From the NCBI GenBank assembly GCA_004154925.1, contig QJNS01000067.1, positions 1 to 64,000 on the forward strand: a DNA stretch of 64,000 nt. Reading direction: 5' to 3'. The DNA comes from Monosporascus cannonballus (taxonomy: Eukaryota; Ascomycota; Sordariomycetes; Xylariales). Within the stretch, counting starts at the first letter, position 1. Each line of letters begins with the position of its first letter. Positions 36,903 to 50,547 of the stretch are shown piece after piece. Under the pieces are notes generated by a model. The model saw only the letters and a program-made list of their open reading frames with translations. It was not told the origin of the DNA and made no database searches. The position numbers and the translations under genes are program-made.

Positions 36903-37460
36903 ATATCCAAACGTTATTTTCGCAAATCCGAATAACGACTTACCTTAGCTAATTTAATTAAACTTAAAAATTTTAACGTAATATCTTATTTTTTTTATTC
37001 TGTTCGATAACTTAATTACCAAATAATAAATAAGGTTTTTCGTTATAAGGAATATGTCGGTCGAAGTCGTTCGTATAACGGAATAAAAATCCTTATTTCT
37101 ATAATTAATCGCCATATCGCGGAATCAAAAAAAATTAAAAAAAGAAAAACTAGCAGCCGAAAAATCTTTGTTTAAAGTTTTTATGAATTTTTTTTATATA
37201 CGTCGTTAACGCTAACATTATTAATCTTAGGATACGAAATTTATTAAGCGTACCCTTTAATCCTTAAATAATTTCGACAATTTTACGCAATTGGAATTAA
37301 AATCCGTAATCGAAATTTAGGCCTCCGGGAAAATGGACATTATTAATTAGGATACGGTAAACCAAAGGCTTTCCGTTTTGGATCTTATGGATTAAGATGT
37401 TATTATTTCGGGTGGTTCCGTCGCTATTAGTAAAAATTCTTTAATAAATACTAGGCGTTA
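36903..37460 (+). pseudogene. Antisense ORF in the 3' region of chromovirus no. 4
   Basis: Read on the plus strand (opposite to gag-pol) from 36903, where ATG is now ATA: SKRYFRKSE. Decayed cysteine positions follow, then a long helical, lysine-rich stretch (NQKKLKKEKLAAEKSLFKVF near 37128) and an acidic C-terminus (VLDLMDQDVIISGGSVAISK near 37378-37437). Few stops for so mutated an element. It closely matches 52123-52670. Confidence 0.58.
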
Positions 37461-40400
37461 ATAAGATTTTTGGCAGGTTCCTAAGTATTTTTGGGATTTA
37501 GGTACTTTTTCCATTTGATTAAGTATTAAGTAAATCCGTTTTATTTTTATATATCGAGCATATTTTCCATTTCGTATATCTGTTTATTTTTCACTTTTAT
37601 ATTATTTTATGCCGTATATATTTTAATCATATTTACTGTTAATTCGAATAAGGAAACATAAAATATTAAATAAAGTTTAAGTTTTAATAAAAACTTTAAT
37701 TAGTAATTATTTTTTAAGATTTTCTTAATAATTTTATATAAACTATTATATTTAAAATCGAGTTTTTTATTAGGTCGTTTTATTTAAATATTTTTAGTAA
37801 CGAAAAAAATCATTTCCCGTTTTTCGAAAATTAATCTTTTTAATTTTTTTAATTATAATATTTATTTATTTAGTTCCGTACGAATTCTAGTTTTATTTTT
37901 ATTTCTTAATATAATTATCGTAATTAGTATAACGTATTTTTTTATATATTTTTAAAATAAAACCACAATTTATATTCGCAAATATTATTTTAATATTTTC
38001 ATAATAACTGGTATTATAAGTTAATTATATGATCGGTAATTTTTTAGCCCAGTTATTTTGTTCGTAATTAATATAATATCGTAAGTAAGTTTTTAAAGTT
38101 TAATTTGTTCGTTTTATTTATTTATTTATTTAAAGTTTAAATACGTTAAATAATTTGTAATTCAAGCTTATTTATATTATTAAGCTTTGCCAAAACGTTG
38201 GTATAAATGTCAATTTTTTATTTAATATAATTTTTATTAATAATCCGTATATACTGAAAATGTATTTAAAAAAATATATGCCAGTTATTCGGCGTCCGTA
38301 TTCTTATAATATAGTAAAAAATAAGAAAATTTCGTGAATCGATCGACAATTACGAAAATATTATCGTAATATATTTTTATAACAAGATTTTCCGATATTC
38401 AAAGTTTAATAATAAAGTTAAATATAACTAAATATTATAGTTATTTTACAACTGGTAATAACTATAATTTTCCGTATAACTTATATCGTCGAGCTTTTGT
38501 TTTAACGCAAATATTACATTATCGTATAATTTTCTGTACCGTTAATTTCATTTTAAGAAAAGAATATATACGTCGAAATCATTTTAAGGTTTTATAAATC
38601 CCTGGATATTTATAGAATTAATATTCGTATATTTTTCGTGTCAAATCCTTTTGGTATTTTTCTGGTATTTATATTTTATTTGTCCTTTAATTTTTTGGAA
38701 GATTATCGTTATATTGTTAGATTTTTTAATATATATTGCTAGGTATTGCCCGAATCGTCGTAATCTGTCGTAAGTGTAAATATCCTTTTATTATAATATC
38801 AAAAATTATATGGCTAATTTTAATTAATTCTTTTTAAAGTTTAGTTATTTATTTAAAATATTTATTCTGCCGTTTTCTGATTTTTTCTTGTAAATAATAA
38901 CGAAATCGAAATTCGCCAATTTTTTTACATATCTTAATTATCGTTTTGTAAGTTTCCTAATTATGGTAAATCGGGTAAAATTTTGATAATCCGTATAAAC
39001 CTTAATCTAATATAAATTTCCTTTTAGGAAATATTTAAATTTCCGAAATGCCATAATAATAGCTATAAATTTCTTATTTGGAATACCGTAATTAAATTCG
39101 GTTCCTTTTAACTTATACAAAAAGAATATAATAAGGTATAATTTATTTTAATTATTTCGTTATCTGATTATTATATTTAACGCATAATCCGAAATATCGG
39201 TTTTTAATTTAACGGAACGGTTTAAATTATATATAATTAATATTACCTCGCTAATAATTGCATTTTTAATTTTTTAAAATATTTTCTCCATATTTGGCGT
39301 CCATTTAAATTCTTTTTTTTTCGTAAAATTCGTTAGGGGTATAGTTATCTTATTAAAGTTTTAATAAACTTCTTATAATAATTAGCAAATCCTAAAAATA
39401 ACTGTACTTCTTTAACTATTATTAGCATTTGCCATTTTATAATGACAGCAATTTTCTTAGGGTCCATTTTAATATATCTTAGGGTAATAATATATCCCAG
39501 ATATTTTACTTTTTATATATGGAACTAACTTTTTTCTACGTTAACAAATAACCTTACGTTTTATAAAGCTTAAAAAACTTTATAAACGTATCCTGCGTAA
39601 GCTTTTTTTATTTTTAAAAAGATAAAAATATTATTAAAATAATAAACGACGAAAATATCGAGGTATTCTTATAACACATAATTTATTATCCGTTAAAAAG
39701 TTGCTAATACGTTCGTAAATTCCATTAATATATCCTAATATTTAAATAATCCGCATTTTATCTTAAAAGTTATTTTTTTATTTATATCTTTTCTTAATCT
39801 TAATAAAGTTATATCCATCTTTAAGATAGAATATTATAAACCCTTTAGCTTTATAAAGTTGGTTTTTTATTTCAGTAATTAAAAATAATAATATTATTTA
39901 ATTATTAATAATTAACCATAAATTGTAATTACCCATTTTGTTTAATACGAAAAACATAAAGTATTTTATTAGTAATTTCTAAAATCGAATTTATCTTTTT
40001 TATAACCGATTTTCCAGGTATTCTTTAAAAATACGTAATTCGTTTCCGCTAAGATTATAAATAAGGTAAAACTTTGTCGAAAATCCTTTCTTAAGGATTA
40101 TTTCATTATCTTATTTGCTATATTCTGGTAATTTCGTATCGAATTCCTTTTTAAAAAGTTATTTGTATCTATAATATTACGATAACATATTAATTAAATT
40201 TTTTAACTTTTAGGGTTATTATTTTTATTATTTTAAATCGTTATTTAATTACTTTAATTTCGCTTTAATAATAATAACGATACGTCGTATTTTTCTTTAA
40301 TCCCTATTTTTTTATATTTTGTTCCTTTAAGTAATAAGGTATTTATCGTATTTTTATACTTGCATTTATCGTTATTATCGATCAAATATTAAAATCTTAA

Positions 40401-42712
40401 TTTTTTTTTCGTTTATTAATAAGAAATAAAACGAATTTTATTTAGCCAATTCCGCCGTTAATTAAAATTCCGTACTGGCATATCCATAATAATCTTAAAA
40501 TCATATCGTAATTTTCGAATAAAACGATATCGAAATTAACCGTTTAATATTATCTTTTAATAAAAATCTCGAAATAATTAATTTTGCGTATAATTTTTCT
40601 ATTATCGTAAGCAAATTCCTAACTTTCGACATTTATCGTTATATAAGGTTTTAACTTATATCTTTATAATAATTTAAATTTATTAACTATATCCGGTATA
40701 ATATAATTTCCGCCCAAAATTCCGCAATCTATTATTACGGTATACCAATATGTTTTAATTCGTATTTCCAAAATAATAAGGTTTTTAACGTTTTCTATCG
40801 TCGCGTTTAAAGCCTTTTTTAGGAATTCCCTTTAATATCTTTGGGTTTCGTTAACCTGCAACTTTTTTATAAGTAATCCTTTTTTTAAATTTTTATTTAA
40901 ATTTATTAAGCTTTATTTGGGTTTTTTCGTTTAACGTATTAAGCTATTATATTTATCATTATTATCGGCGTACTATTCCTTCGAATTATATTAATTATTT
41001 CTAATTTTTTTATAATTTTTCTTTTTATTAAGTAAATTATTCTTTTATATTTATAATTACATCCCATTATATGTCATCCCGGTTATCGTTTTATAAATCT
41101 TTTGTAAATTAACGTATTTTTTCCTTAATAACTTTTTTCTTTTAAAGATTTATAATAAATATTAACTGAAAATAAAGGTCCGTAATAATTTTCTAATAAT
41201 ATTTCTTTATTATACGCTGGATTAATTCCTTTTCCGTTTAATAATTATATTATCCATAATAACAGAAAAAATCTTTTTACGGATATTACTTTTTTTTAAA
41301 TTAACTTTTTACTTCGGCCAATTACTAAATATTTCCTGGAGCTATGGTTCGAAATTATCGATACTATTATTCGTTATTCTTATTATGCCCGGTACGGTTT
41401 GGAAAATCGAATCCCTTATAGTACATGCGGGTAATTCGTATATAGATATATTATTTCCATTCCTTATAATCGGGATATTCTTATCGTTAACAATATATGG
41501 TATACATTTTACCGTATCGATCGGATATTCCAAAGTAAAGTTTTTCTATTTAATTCCTATATTCGTATAATTATCCTTATAACGTTTTTTACTATATTCG
41601 TAATATTTATTAAGTTAACTTTCTGGCTTTTCGTATTTTTCGTCGAATTCTTTATTATAATAATTCCTATTAGACTTTTAGTTATAAACTTATTATATAT
41701 TTGGCTTAAATTATATTAATAACCTTATTATCATTTCTTTAATTATTTTTAAATTATCCTTCCGGTACAAGTGTTTAATTATTTTGCCGTAATTCTTTGG
41801 GTTTTCGGCCTTTATAAGCTTTATTTTTTATTTTGCCATAATTAAAGCATTTAATATAACTTTAATTTTATTTATAGGTAATATTAAGTTCTATAGGTTT
41901 TAACGTTATTCGGTAAAAAATAAAAGGTACGTCTTATTTTTTTCCTTGGTTAAACTTATTATATCCCAAATACGAAACGTATTATCATTTTTTCTTTTAT
42001 TATTTTTTAAACTGTCGATTATTAATCTTGATTATTTTTACAATATACCGATTTAAAGTAATTAATCGTTTAATCTCAATAATCTTATTTTTTACATTAT
42101 TTTTAAACTTTTTATAAAATATATCAATAAAAACGTTAATTTCGTTATCTTTTTATCCGGCCTTAGCCGCAAAATTTTTAAAGGTTACGGCGTACTTGGA
42201 CGCAAATTTTTTTTATCGGAATTATAAAAATTATTAAGCCGTAAATCGTTTTTTATCCGGATTGCCGAAATTATTACGTACTTTATTTTTGAAATTGGTA
42301 TAAAATAAAAACACCTTATTAATAAAATCCTTTTTATCCGGTTTTTTTATTTTTAGAAAATATCTTATAATAAATTTAAATTAATTAACCGTATTTTTTA
42401 TTAAGTATATTTTTATTATTAGGACTATATTCGTTAAATTATTAAGGTTTAAAAAACGAAAGTAAATTCGTACTTAAATTAAAAAAAATTTAAAAATTAC
42501 TTTTTTTATTATAAGACTCCGGCTTTTTAAGTTTTATGCGGATAAAAGAAAGTTAGACAAATAACATAACCCTAATTTATTAATTTTTTTTCCAGTTTCC
42601 GAATTCGAACCTAAAATTATTAAATAAAGGTTTTCTAAACGTTAATCGATATTTTAACAATATTAAATATTGCTTAAAATTTAACGATATTATTAAATAA
42701 AAATTTATAACA

Positions 42713-43098
42713 TATAATAAATTAAACAGTTTAATTAATTATTGAACTTTAAATCGATAGGTTTATATTAACAGAAATATCGTAAGAATTTAAATAATAA
42801 ATATAATAATATATTACGTTGCGTAATATTAAAAATACTTCAGGTAATAATATTATATTATAAACTGAAATTATTTAAATTATAGAAGTAATAAACGTAT
42901 ATATTTTTTTTCGTTAATTAGATTATTATTAATAAGTTAATAATCCGGCTTATTAGCTTACCACAGGTGAATTAATAATCCGGCTCATTGGCTTACTACT
43001 AGTAAGTTGGTTATCCATTACGTAATCTGATTTACATAATTTTCTTGGCCTTCTTATTACGACCGTTTCTGGAGGCCGTGGTTTATTAGGTCGTAACA
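42713..43098 (-). repeat. 5' LTR of chromovirus no. 4
   Basis: 386 bp, partner of 36433-36819. More heavily RIPped in its R/U5 half; the U3 repeats near 42935-43015 are better preserved (AATAATCCGGCTCATTGGCT). Confidence 0.92.
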
Positions 43099-43343
43099 TT
43101 CAAATTAATTTTAAAAAACATTAAAACTAATAGGCTTATTTTTTAAAAAAATAAAATCGCTAATTATTAACCAATTAAAACCATAATAATTAATTACTTT
43201 AATAAGTTATAGATTATTATTATTATTATTTATACTATTACTAAATTAACCTTTTTAATTACAATATTTGCGCATTATAAATTAAATACGATTTATGTCT
43301 TTATTAAAATTTATTAAAATATACCACTTTTATTAAGGCGTAA
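43099..43343. other. AT-rich spacer
   Basis: RIPped, with a TTATTATTATTATTATT run near 43215. No gene or repeat partner seen. It is the left flank of chromovirus no. 6. Confidence 0.4.
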
Positions 43344-43373
43344 TGTTATGATCTGACTAGCTTGGCGGGCCTG
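43344..43373 (+). repeat. 5' LTR of chromovirus no. 6, first 30 bp
   Basis: TGTTATGATCTGACTAGC and 12 more bases, ending in GCCTG, where chromovirus no. 3 inserted. The LTR continues at 50191. The joined LTR is about 387 bp. Confidence 0.8.
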
Positions 43374-43788
43374 TGTTATGACCTAACGGTTTTGGCTTCT
43401 GGGAACGGTCGGGATCCTGGAGGACCAGACCCCGACCTAGCCAAGAAGTCACGTAACTGGCTCAAAAGGCTTAAGGGCCCTGATTGGTCAGAAGGGCTTA
43501 AGCCGGATAAGCACCAGAGCAGGCTTAAAAGGGCTTAAGGGGACTTAACTAAAGAAATGTCGTTAAGCCATGATAAGCACCTTAAGCCAAAACAAGGATA
43601 TATATGCTTATTATCTCCATAATTTAAATAGCTTCAATTTACAAAATAATATCGTTACCCAAAATACCTTTGGTATTACGAAACGTAGCAAATTACTGTA
43701 TTTATTATTCAGATTTTTACGATACTTTTGCCAATATAAACCCGTACGATTAAGGTTTAAAAATTAGTTAAACCGTATAGCCGTTATA
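43374..43788 (+). repeat. 5' LTR of chromovirus no. 3
   Basis: 415 bp, TGTTATGACCTAACGGTTTT to the RIPped end CCGTTATA. U3 is GC-normal and rich in GGCTTAAG boxes. Confidence 0.94.
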
Positions 43789-46700
43789 CGTTACAAACTT
43801 TTGTTTAATAATACTGTCAAACTTTAAATAATATTTAATATTGTTAAAATGTTAATTAACGTTTAAAAAACCCTTATTTAATAATTTTAGGCTCAAATTT
43901 GGAAATTAAAAAAAGAAATTCGATAATTTAAGGTTACGTTATTTCCCCAAACCTTTTTCGCCCGTATAAAATCCAAAAAGCCGGAACCTTACGATAAAAA
44001 AGGTAACCTTTAAACCTTTTTAACTTAGGCACGAATTTACTTTCGTTTTTTAAACTTTAATAATCCAGCGGATATAATCTTAATAATAAAAGCATGTTTA
44101 ACGGGAAATACGGTTAATTAATTTAAATTTATTATAATGAATTTTTTGGAAATAAGAAAACTGGATAAGGAAAACTTTATTAATAAAAATTTTTCCTTTT
44201 AGATTAATTTCGAAAATAAAATGCGTAATAATTTTAGTAATCCGGATAAAAAATAATTTACGGCCTAATAAATTTATAATTTCGATAAAAAATCCGTATT
44301 TAAGTACGCTGTAACCTTTAAAAGTTTTACGGTTAAAATAGGATAAGGAAACGATAAGGACAATAATTTTATTAATATATTTTATAAAAAATTAAAAAAT
44401 AATATAAAAAATGAAATTATTCGGATTAAACAATTAATTACCCTAAACCGGTATATCGTAAAGGTAATCAAAATTAATAATCGACAGTTTAAAAAACGAT
44501 AAAAAAAAGGATAATATATTTTACATTCGGGATATAATAAGTCCAACCAAAGGAAAAAACGAGATACACCCTTTACTTTTTACGGAACGGCGCCAGGACT
44601 TATAAAATTCGGCGTTATTTACAAATAAAACTAAAGCCAGATTAAATACTTTAATTATAGCAATATAAGATATAAGGTTTATAAATATAAGAAACCTAAA
44701 AAATTATAATAAAATAATTGGATCTTTATACCGGAGGAATAATCCAGGAATAATTAAGGAAACGATAATAAGGCCATTAATATAATCTAAGCTAAGTAGG
44801 TATTAGGCTTATAACAAAAAGTCCAATAGGAATTATCATAATAAGAAATCTAACGAAAAATACAAAAAGCCAGAAAATTGGCTTAATAAGTATTACGAAT
44901 ATAATAAAAGGAATCATAAGAATAATTACGTAAATATTAAAACAGGATAAAAGAAATTAATTCCGGAACCCCTAATTAATACGCCAGAATATATGCCATA
45001 TATTGTCGACGACGGGAATATCTCGATTACGAAAAATAGAAATAATATATTTACGAACGAATTACCGATATATATTATAAGGGATTCGACTTTCCAAATT
45101 ATACCGGAAATAATAAAGACGATAAATAATAATATCGATAATTTCAAACCATAGCCCCAGAAAATATTTAGCAACTAGCCAAAACAAAAAACTAACCCGA
45201 AAAAAAATAATGCTCGCAAAAAAACCCCTTTTATTATTATAGAGAATATAATTATTAAATAAAAAGGAAATTAATTTTGCGTACGGTAAAAAAATATTAT
45301 TAAAAAATTATTACGGGTTTCCATTTTTAGTTAATATTTATTATAAATTCTTAAAAAAAAGTTATTAAGAAAAAAATACGTTAATTTATAGGGGATTTCT
45401 GAAATAATAATTAAAACGACGTATAATAAAATGTAATCGCAAATATAAAACAATATTTTATTCGATAAGGAAAGGAATTACAACAAAATTAAAAATAATT
45501 AATACGGCTCGAAAAAACAATATACCGGCAATAACGATAAATATAACAGCTTAACGTACGGAACGAAAAAACATAAGCAAAGTTTAATAGATTCGAATAA
45601 AAGTTAAAAAAGAAAAATTACTTATAAAAAAGCCGTAAGATAATAAAATTTAAAAAAGTTAAAAAGAATTTCAGAAAAAGGTTTTAAACGCGACGATAAA
45701 AAATGTTAACGACCTTATTACTTTAAATATATAAATCGGAACGTATTAATATATTACCATAGTAAATTACGGAACTTTAGGCGGGAATTATATTATATTA
45801 AATATAGTTAATAAATTTAAATTACCATAAATATATAAATTAAAACCTTATATAATAACGAATACCGAAAGTTAAAAATTCGTTTACGATAACGGAAAAA
45901 TTATACGCAAAATTAATTACCTCGAGATTTTTATTAAAAAATAATACCAAATAATTAATTTCGATATCGTTTTATTTAGGAATTATGATATAATTTTAGG
46001 ATTATTATAAATACGCCAGTACGGAATTTTAATTAATAAAAGCATTAGTTAAGTAAAGCTTATCTTATATCTTATTAACGGACAAAAAAAAATTAAAATC
46101 TTAATATTCAATCGATAATAACGACGAATATAGGCATAAAAATACGATAAATACTTTATTACCTAAAGGAATAAAATAAACAAAAACAGATATTGAAAAA
46201 GAATATAACGTATTATTATTATTATCAAAACGAAATTAAAACAATTAAATAATAATTTAAAATAACAAAAACAGCAGCCCAAGAAATTAAAAAATGTAAT
46301 TAATATATTACCATAATATTACAAATACGAACAGTTTTTTAGGAAAAAGCTCGATACGAAATTATTAAAACATAGCGAATAAAATTATAAAATACTTTTT
46401 AAGAAAAAATCTTTGACAAAGTTTTACCCTATTTATAATCTTAATAAAAATAAATTACGCACTTTTAAAAAATACCTAGAAAACCGGTTATAAAAGAAAT
46501 AGATTTAACCTTCGAAATTACCAGCAAAATACCTTATATTTTTCGTACCGAAAAAAAATAAAAAATTACAATTTATGGTTAACTATCGACAATTAAATAA
46601 TATCATTATTAAAAATCGAATACTATTACCCCTAATTACAAAAATAAAAAACTAATTTTACGGAATAAAATAATTTACAATATTCGATTTTACAAATAAA

Positions 46701-49161
46701 TATAAACTTATTAAAATTAAAAAAAATATAAATAAAGAATAATTTTTAGGACGAAATACGGATTATTTAAGTATTTGGTTATATTAATAGGATTTACGAA
46801 CGTATTAATAATATTTCCGCAAAAAATTAATTACGTATTATAAAAATACTTCGATATTTTCGTCGTATACTATTTTGACGACATTTTTATCTTTTCGGAA
46901 ATAAAAGAAATATATGCAAAATAAATTCATAAAATTCTTTAAGCTTTATAAGACGTAAAGTTACTAATTAACGCGGAAGAAAATTAGTTCCATAAATAGG
47001 AAATGGAATATCTGGGATATATTATTATCTTAAGATATATTAAAATATACCCCAAGAAAATTATTATAATCATAAAATAATAAACGTTAACGATAATCAA
47101 AAAGGTATAAATATTTTTCGGATTCGCCAATTACTATAAGAAATTTATTCGGAATTTTAATAAAATAATTATACCCTTAATAAATCTTACGAAAAAAAAA
47201 GAATTTAAATAAATACTAAATACGGAAAAAGCATTTTAAGATATTAAAGATGCGATTACCAGGAAATTAATACTAATTATATATAATTTAAATTACTTTA
47301 TTAAATTAAAAACGAATATTTCGGATTACGCGTTAAACGTAATAATCGGATAACAAAATAATTAAGACAAATTATACCTTATTATATTTTTTTCGTACAA
47401 ATTAAAAAGAGTCGAACTTAATTACGGTATTCCAGATAAGGAATTTATGGCCATTATTATGGCATTTCGGGAATTTAAGTATTTCCTAAAAGGAAATTTG
47501 CACCAAATTAAAGTTTATACAAATTATTAAAATCTTACCCGATATACCACGATCAAAAAGCTTATAAGACGATAATTAAAATATGCAAAAAAATTGGCGA
47601 ATTTCGATTTTATTATTATTTACAAAGAAAGATTAAAAAATAACAAAGCAAATATTTTAAATAAACGATTAAATATCGAAAGAAATTGGTTAAAATTAGC
47701 CACATAATTTTCGATATTATTATAAAAGGATATTTACGTTTATAACAAATTACAATAATTCGGGTAATACCTTTCGACATATATTACAAAATCTAATAAT
47801 ATAATAATAATCTTTTAGAAAACCAAAAAACGGACAAAATGTAAGTTTTAAAGGAATACCAAAAAAGTTTAATATAAAAAATATACGAATATTAGTTATA
47901 CGGATATTTAAATATTTACAAAATCCTAAAAAGGCTTTAAGGTATATAGTTTTTTCTATAATAAAATTAACGATATAAAAGATTATACGGCAATATATTA
48001 TTTGCGCCAAAATAAAGGCTTAATATTATAAGCCTTACGGAGAATTATAGTTATTATTAGTTGTAAAACGACCATAATATTTAGTTATATTTGACTTTAT
48101 TATTAAGTTTTTTATATTAAAAAATCCAGCTACGGAAATATATTATGATAGCATTTTCGTAATTGTTAATCGATTTACGGAAGTTTCTTATTTTATGTTA
48201 TATTATAAGGATATAAACGCCGAACAATTAATATATATTTTTTTTAAAATATATTTTCGGCATTTACGGATTATTAATAAAATTTATGTTAAACAAAAAA
48301 TCAATATTTATATTAAATTTTTGGCAAGGTCTTATAGCACAAATCGGCCTAAACCACAAATTATCTAATATATTTAAACCATAAATAAATACATAAACAA
48401 AATAAATAAATTAAATTTTAAAAGCTTACTTACGATATTATATTAATTATAAACAAAATAATTAAGTTAAAAAATTATTAATCGTATAATTAATTTATAA
48501 TAGTAATTATTACGAAAATATCAAAATAATATTTATAACCCCAAATTTTGGTTTTACTTTAAAAGTTTTATAAAAAAGTACGCGATAATAATTAAATTAA
48601 TATTAAAATAATTTTTACGTTAAAATAATTACGATAATTGCACTAAGAAATAAAAATAAAATTAAAATTCGTATAAAATTAAATAAGCAAATATTACAAT
48701 CAAAAAAGGTTAAAAGAATTAACTTTCGAAAAAGGGAAAATAGTTTTCCTCGTTACTAAAAATATTTAAACAAAAAAACCGAATAAAAAACTCGATTTCA
48801 AATATATCGATCTATATAAAATCGCCAAGAAAAATTCAGAAAATAATTACTAATTAGAACTTTTACCAAAAGTTAAATTCCATCTAATTTTTTATGTTTC
48901 CTTATTCGAATTAATAATAAATATAATTAAAATGTATACGGCATAAAACAATATAAAATTAAAAGACGAATAAATATACGAAATAAAAAAAATACTTAAC
49001 ATACGAAAACAAAACGGACTTACTCAGTACCTAATCAAATAGAAAAAGCATCCGGATTTTAAAAATATCTGGGAACCCGCTAAGAACCTTATTAGCGCCT
49101 AGCGCTTATTAAAAAACTTTTACCAATAACGACGGGCGCGTTTTAGTTAAGGGTCGACCAA

Positions 49162-49680
49162 TTAATAGCCAGGATGTCGGGCCAGTCGGTTACGGCCTGC
49201 GTTAACGTGGCGGCTATAACGGCAACCTCCAACAGTTCTTATTTTTTTAAAGCGTTTAAATTCCTCTATCGCCTCCGTACCTTGAATACTGCGGCGAAAC
49301 ATTTCAATTCCCTGCTAACGAAAAAGTTTCTTTTATTTTCGCAAACGATTTAAATAACCAAATAATTCGTTAAAACATTATTAAACCTTTAAAAATTTCT
49401 TTTCGATAATACGTTTTTTTAATTTCAAACAATTTTACTTAATAACCAATTTACGATATTCAAATTTGGAAAAACCAAAAAGATTATAGGGACCTCCGTA
49501 AGCCGTACAAAAGGCATAGTTCCCTAAATTATAATAGGCCTTACAAATTTTATTCTTAAACTTGCAGCAGGAACAAAAAATATTCGAAAATATAATAAAA
49601 CTAAGGCGGTTAATCCGTTTTAAAAAAACGAAAACGTTAATACGCTTACGAAACCTGGACATTTTAATACGACCCGACAT
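49162..49680 (-). pseudogene. Antisense ORF in the 3' region of chromovirus no. 3 (best preserved copy)
   Basis: From the ATG at 49680 the minus-strand frame reads MSGRIKMSRFRKRINVFVFL. It is open for 81 codons. It includes cysteines at CSCCK and KICK, then AFC with later positions decayed to Tyr. The frame then continues past a few stops through a lysine/leucine-rich part (LNRLRKQKKLFR, QGIEMFRRSIQG) to a stop at 49162-49164, about 172 codons in all. The pattern suggests a small zinc-binding, coiled-coil protein encoded against gag-pol. The family is unknown to me. Confidence 0.6.
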
Positions 49681-49770
49681 AATAAATACAAAAAAAAGGG
49701 TTACTTACTAAAAATTAACAAATAAATAATTTGATTTTTAAAAACAAAGATCCTAAAAAGGGGGAGATCG

Positions 49771-50185
49771 TGTTATAACCTAACGGTCTTGGCTTTTGGG
49801 AACGGTCGGGATTCTGAAAAATTAGACCCCGACCTAGCCAAAAAATCACGTAACTGGTTCAAAAGGCTTAAGGGCCCTAATTGGTCAAAAGGGCTTAAAC
49901 CGGATAAGTACTAAAACAGGCTTAAAGGGGCTTAAAGGGACTTAATTAAAGAAGTGTCGTTAAGCTATGATAAGCACTTTAAGCCAGAACAAAGATAAAT
50001 ACGCTTATTATCTCCATAATTTAGATAATTTTAGATTGTAATATAACATCGTTACCCAAGATACCTTTGGTATTACGAGACGTAACAAATTACTGTATTT
50101 ATTGCTCAGATTCCCACGATACTCCTGCCAACATAAACCCGTACGACTAAGGTTTAAGAGTTGGTTAAACCGCATAGCCGTCACA
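49771..50185 (+). repeat. 3' LTR of chromovirus no. 3
   Basis: 415 bp, partner of 43374-43788, preceded by the purine tract AAAAAGGGGGAGATCG. Its end (ACTCCTGCCAACATAAACCC to CCGTCACA) is unmutated. Confidence 0.94.
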
Positions 50186-50190
50186 GCCTG

Positions 50191-50547
50191 GAGATGGTCG
50201 GAGCAAGAAAAAACTAGACTCAACACAGGAATTGGTTACGTGATAGGCTTAAGGCTCATAGGGGTCTTGGCACCTTAAGCTTTTTAAACGGCATAAAGGG
50301 GATTAGGGAGCTTAAAAGGCTTAAAAGGTTATCCCGTTAAATATTTTAAGCTACAAATAAAATATATACGTTCGTTATTTCTTAAATTTAAATAATTATA
50401 ATTTTCAATATGTTTTTATTATTTGAAATATTTTTAATATTACGAAATAAAATTGTAATTATTTTGTAACTTAACTTTTACGGTATTTTTAATAATATCA
50501 ATTCGTATAACTTAAAGTTAATAATTCATTACATTTTAGCCGTTATA
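50191..50547 (+). repeat. 5' LTR of chromovirus no. 6, remaining part
   Basis: Continues from 43373 after chromovirus no. 3. The first 150 bp are unmutated (GAGATGGTCGGAGCAAG and following); the remainder is the family R/U5 in strongly RIPped form, ending CCGTTATA. The same U3 type appears inverted at 63612-64000. Confidence 0.8.

Larger units (their letters stand above)
36433..43098 (-). mobile_element. Chromovirus no. 4, RIP-inactivated, upstream of the HET gene
   Basis: 6666 bp on the minus strand, LTRs of 387 and 386 bp, duplication CTCAA/TTCAA (36428-36432 and 43099-43103), which differs by one C-to-T change. On the minus strand: a gag zinc knuckle near 41820-41890; the conserved gag-protease linker at 41342-41533; reverse transcriptase near 39600-40100 with YFDD decayed to YFNN (about 39635-39650); integrase; and a chromodomain near 37480-37600. 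The rc purine tract (ATTTCCTTTTCCCC) adjoins the LTR at 36822. A reading frame on the opposite strand lies at 36903-37460. Confidence 0.93.
43374..50185 (+). mobile_element. Chromovirus no. 3, inserted in the LTR of no. 6
   Basis: 6812 bp, two 415-bp LTRs, perfect duplication GCCTG (43369-43373 and 50186-50190). Plus-strand order: a gag zinc knuckle near 44640-44700; the gag-protease linker near 44950-45155; protease near 45740-46000; reverse transcriptase near 46560-46900 with intact YFDD at 46871-46882; integrase near 47750-48480; and a chromodomain near 48950-49110. Its U3 is the same type as no. 1. Stops throughout. Its antisense ORF is the best preserved of the set. Confidence 0.94.
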
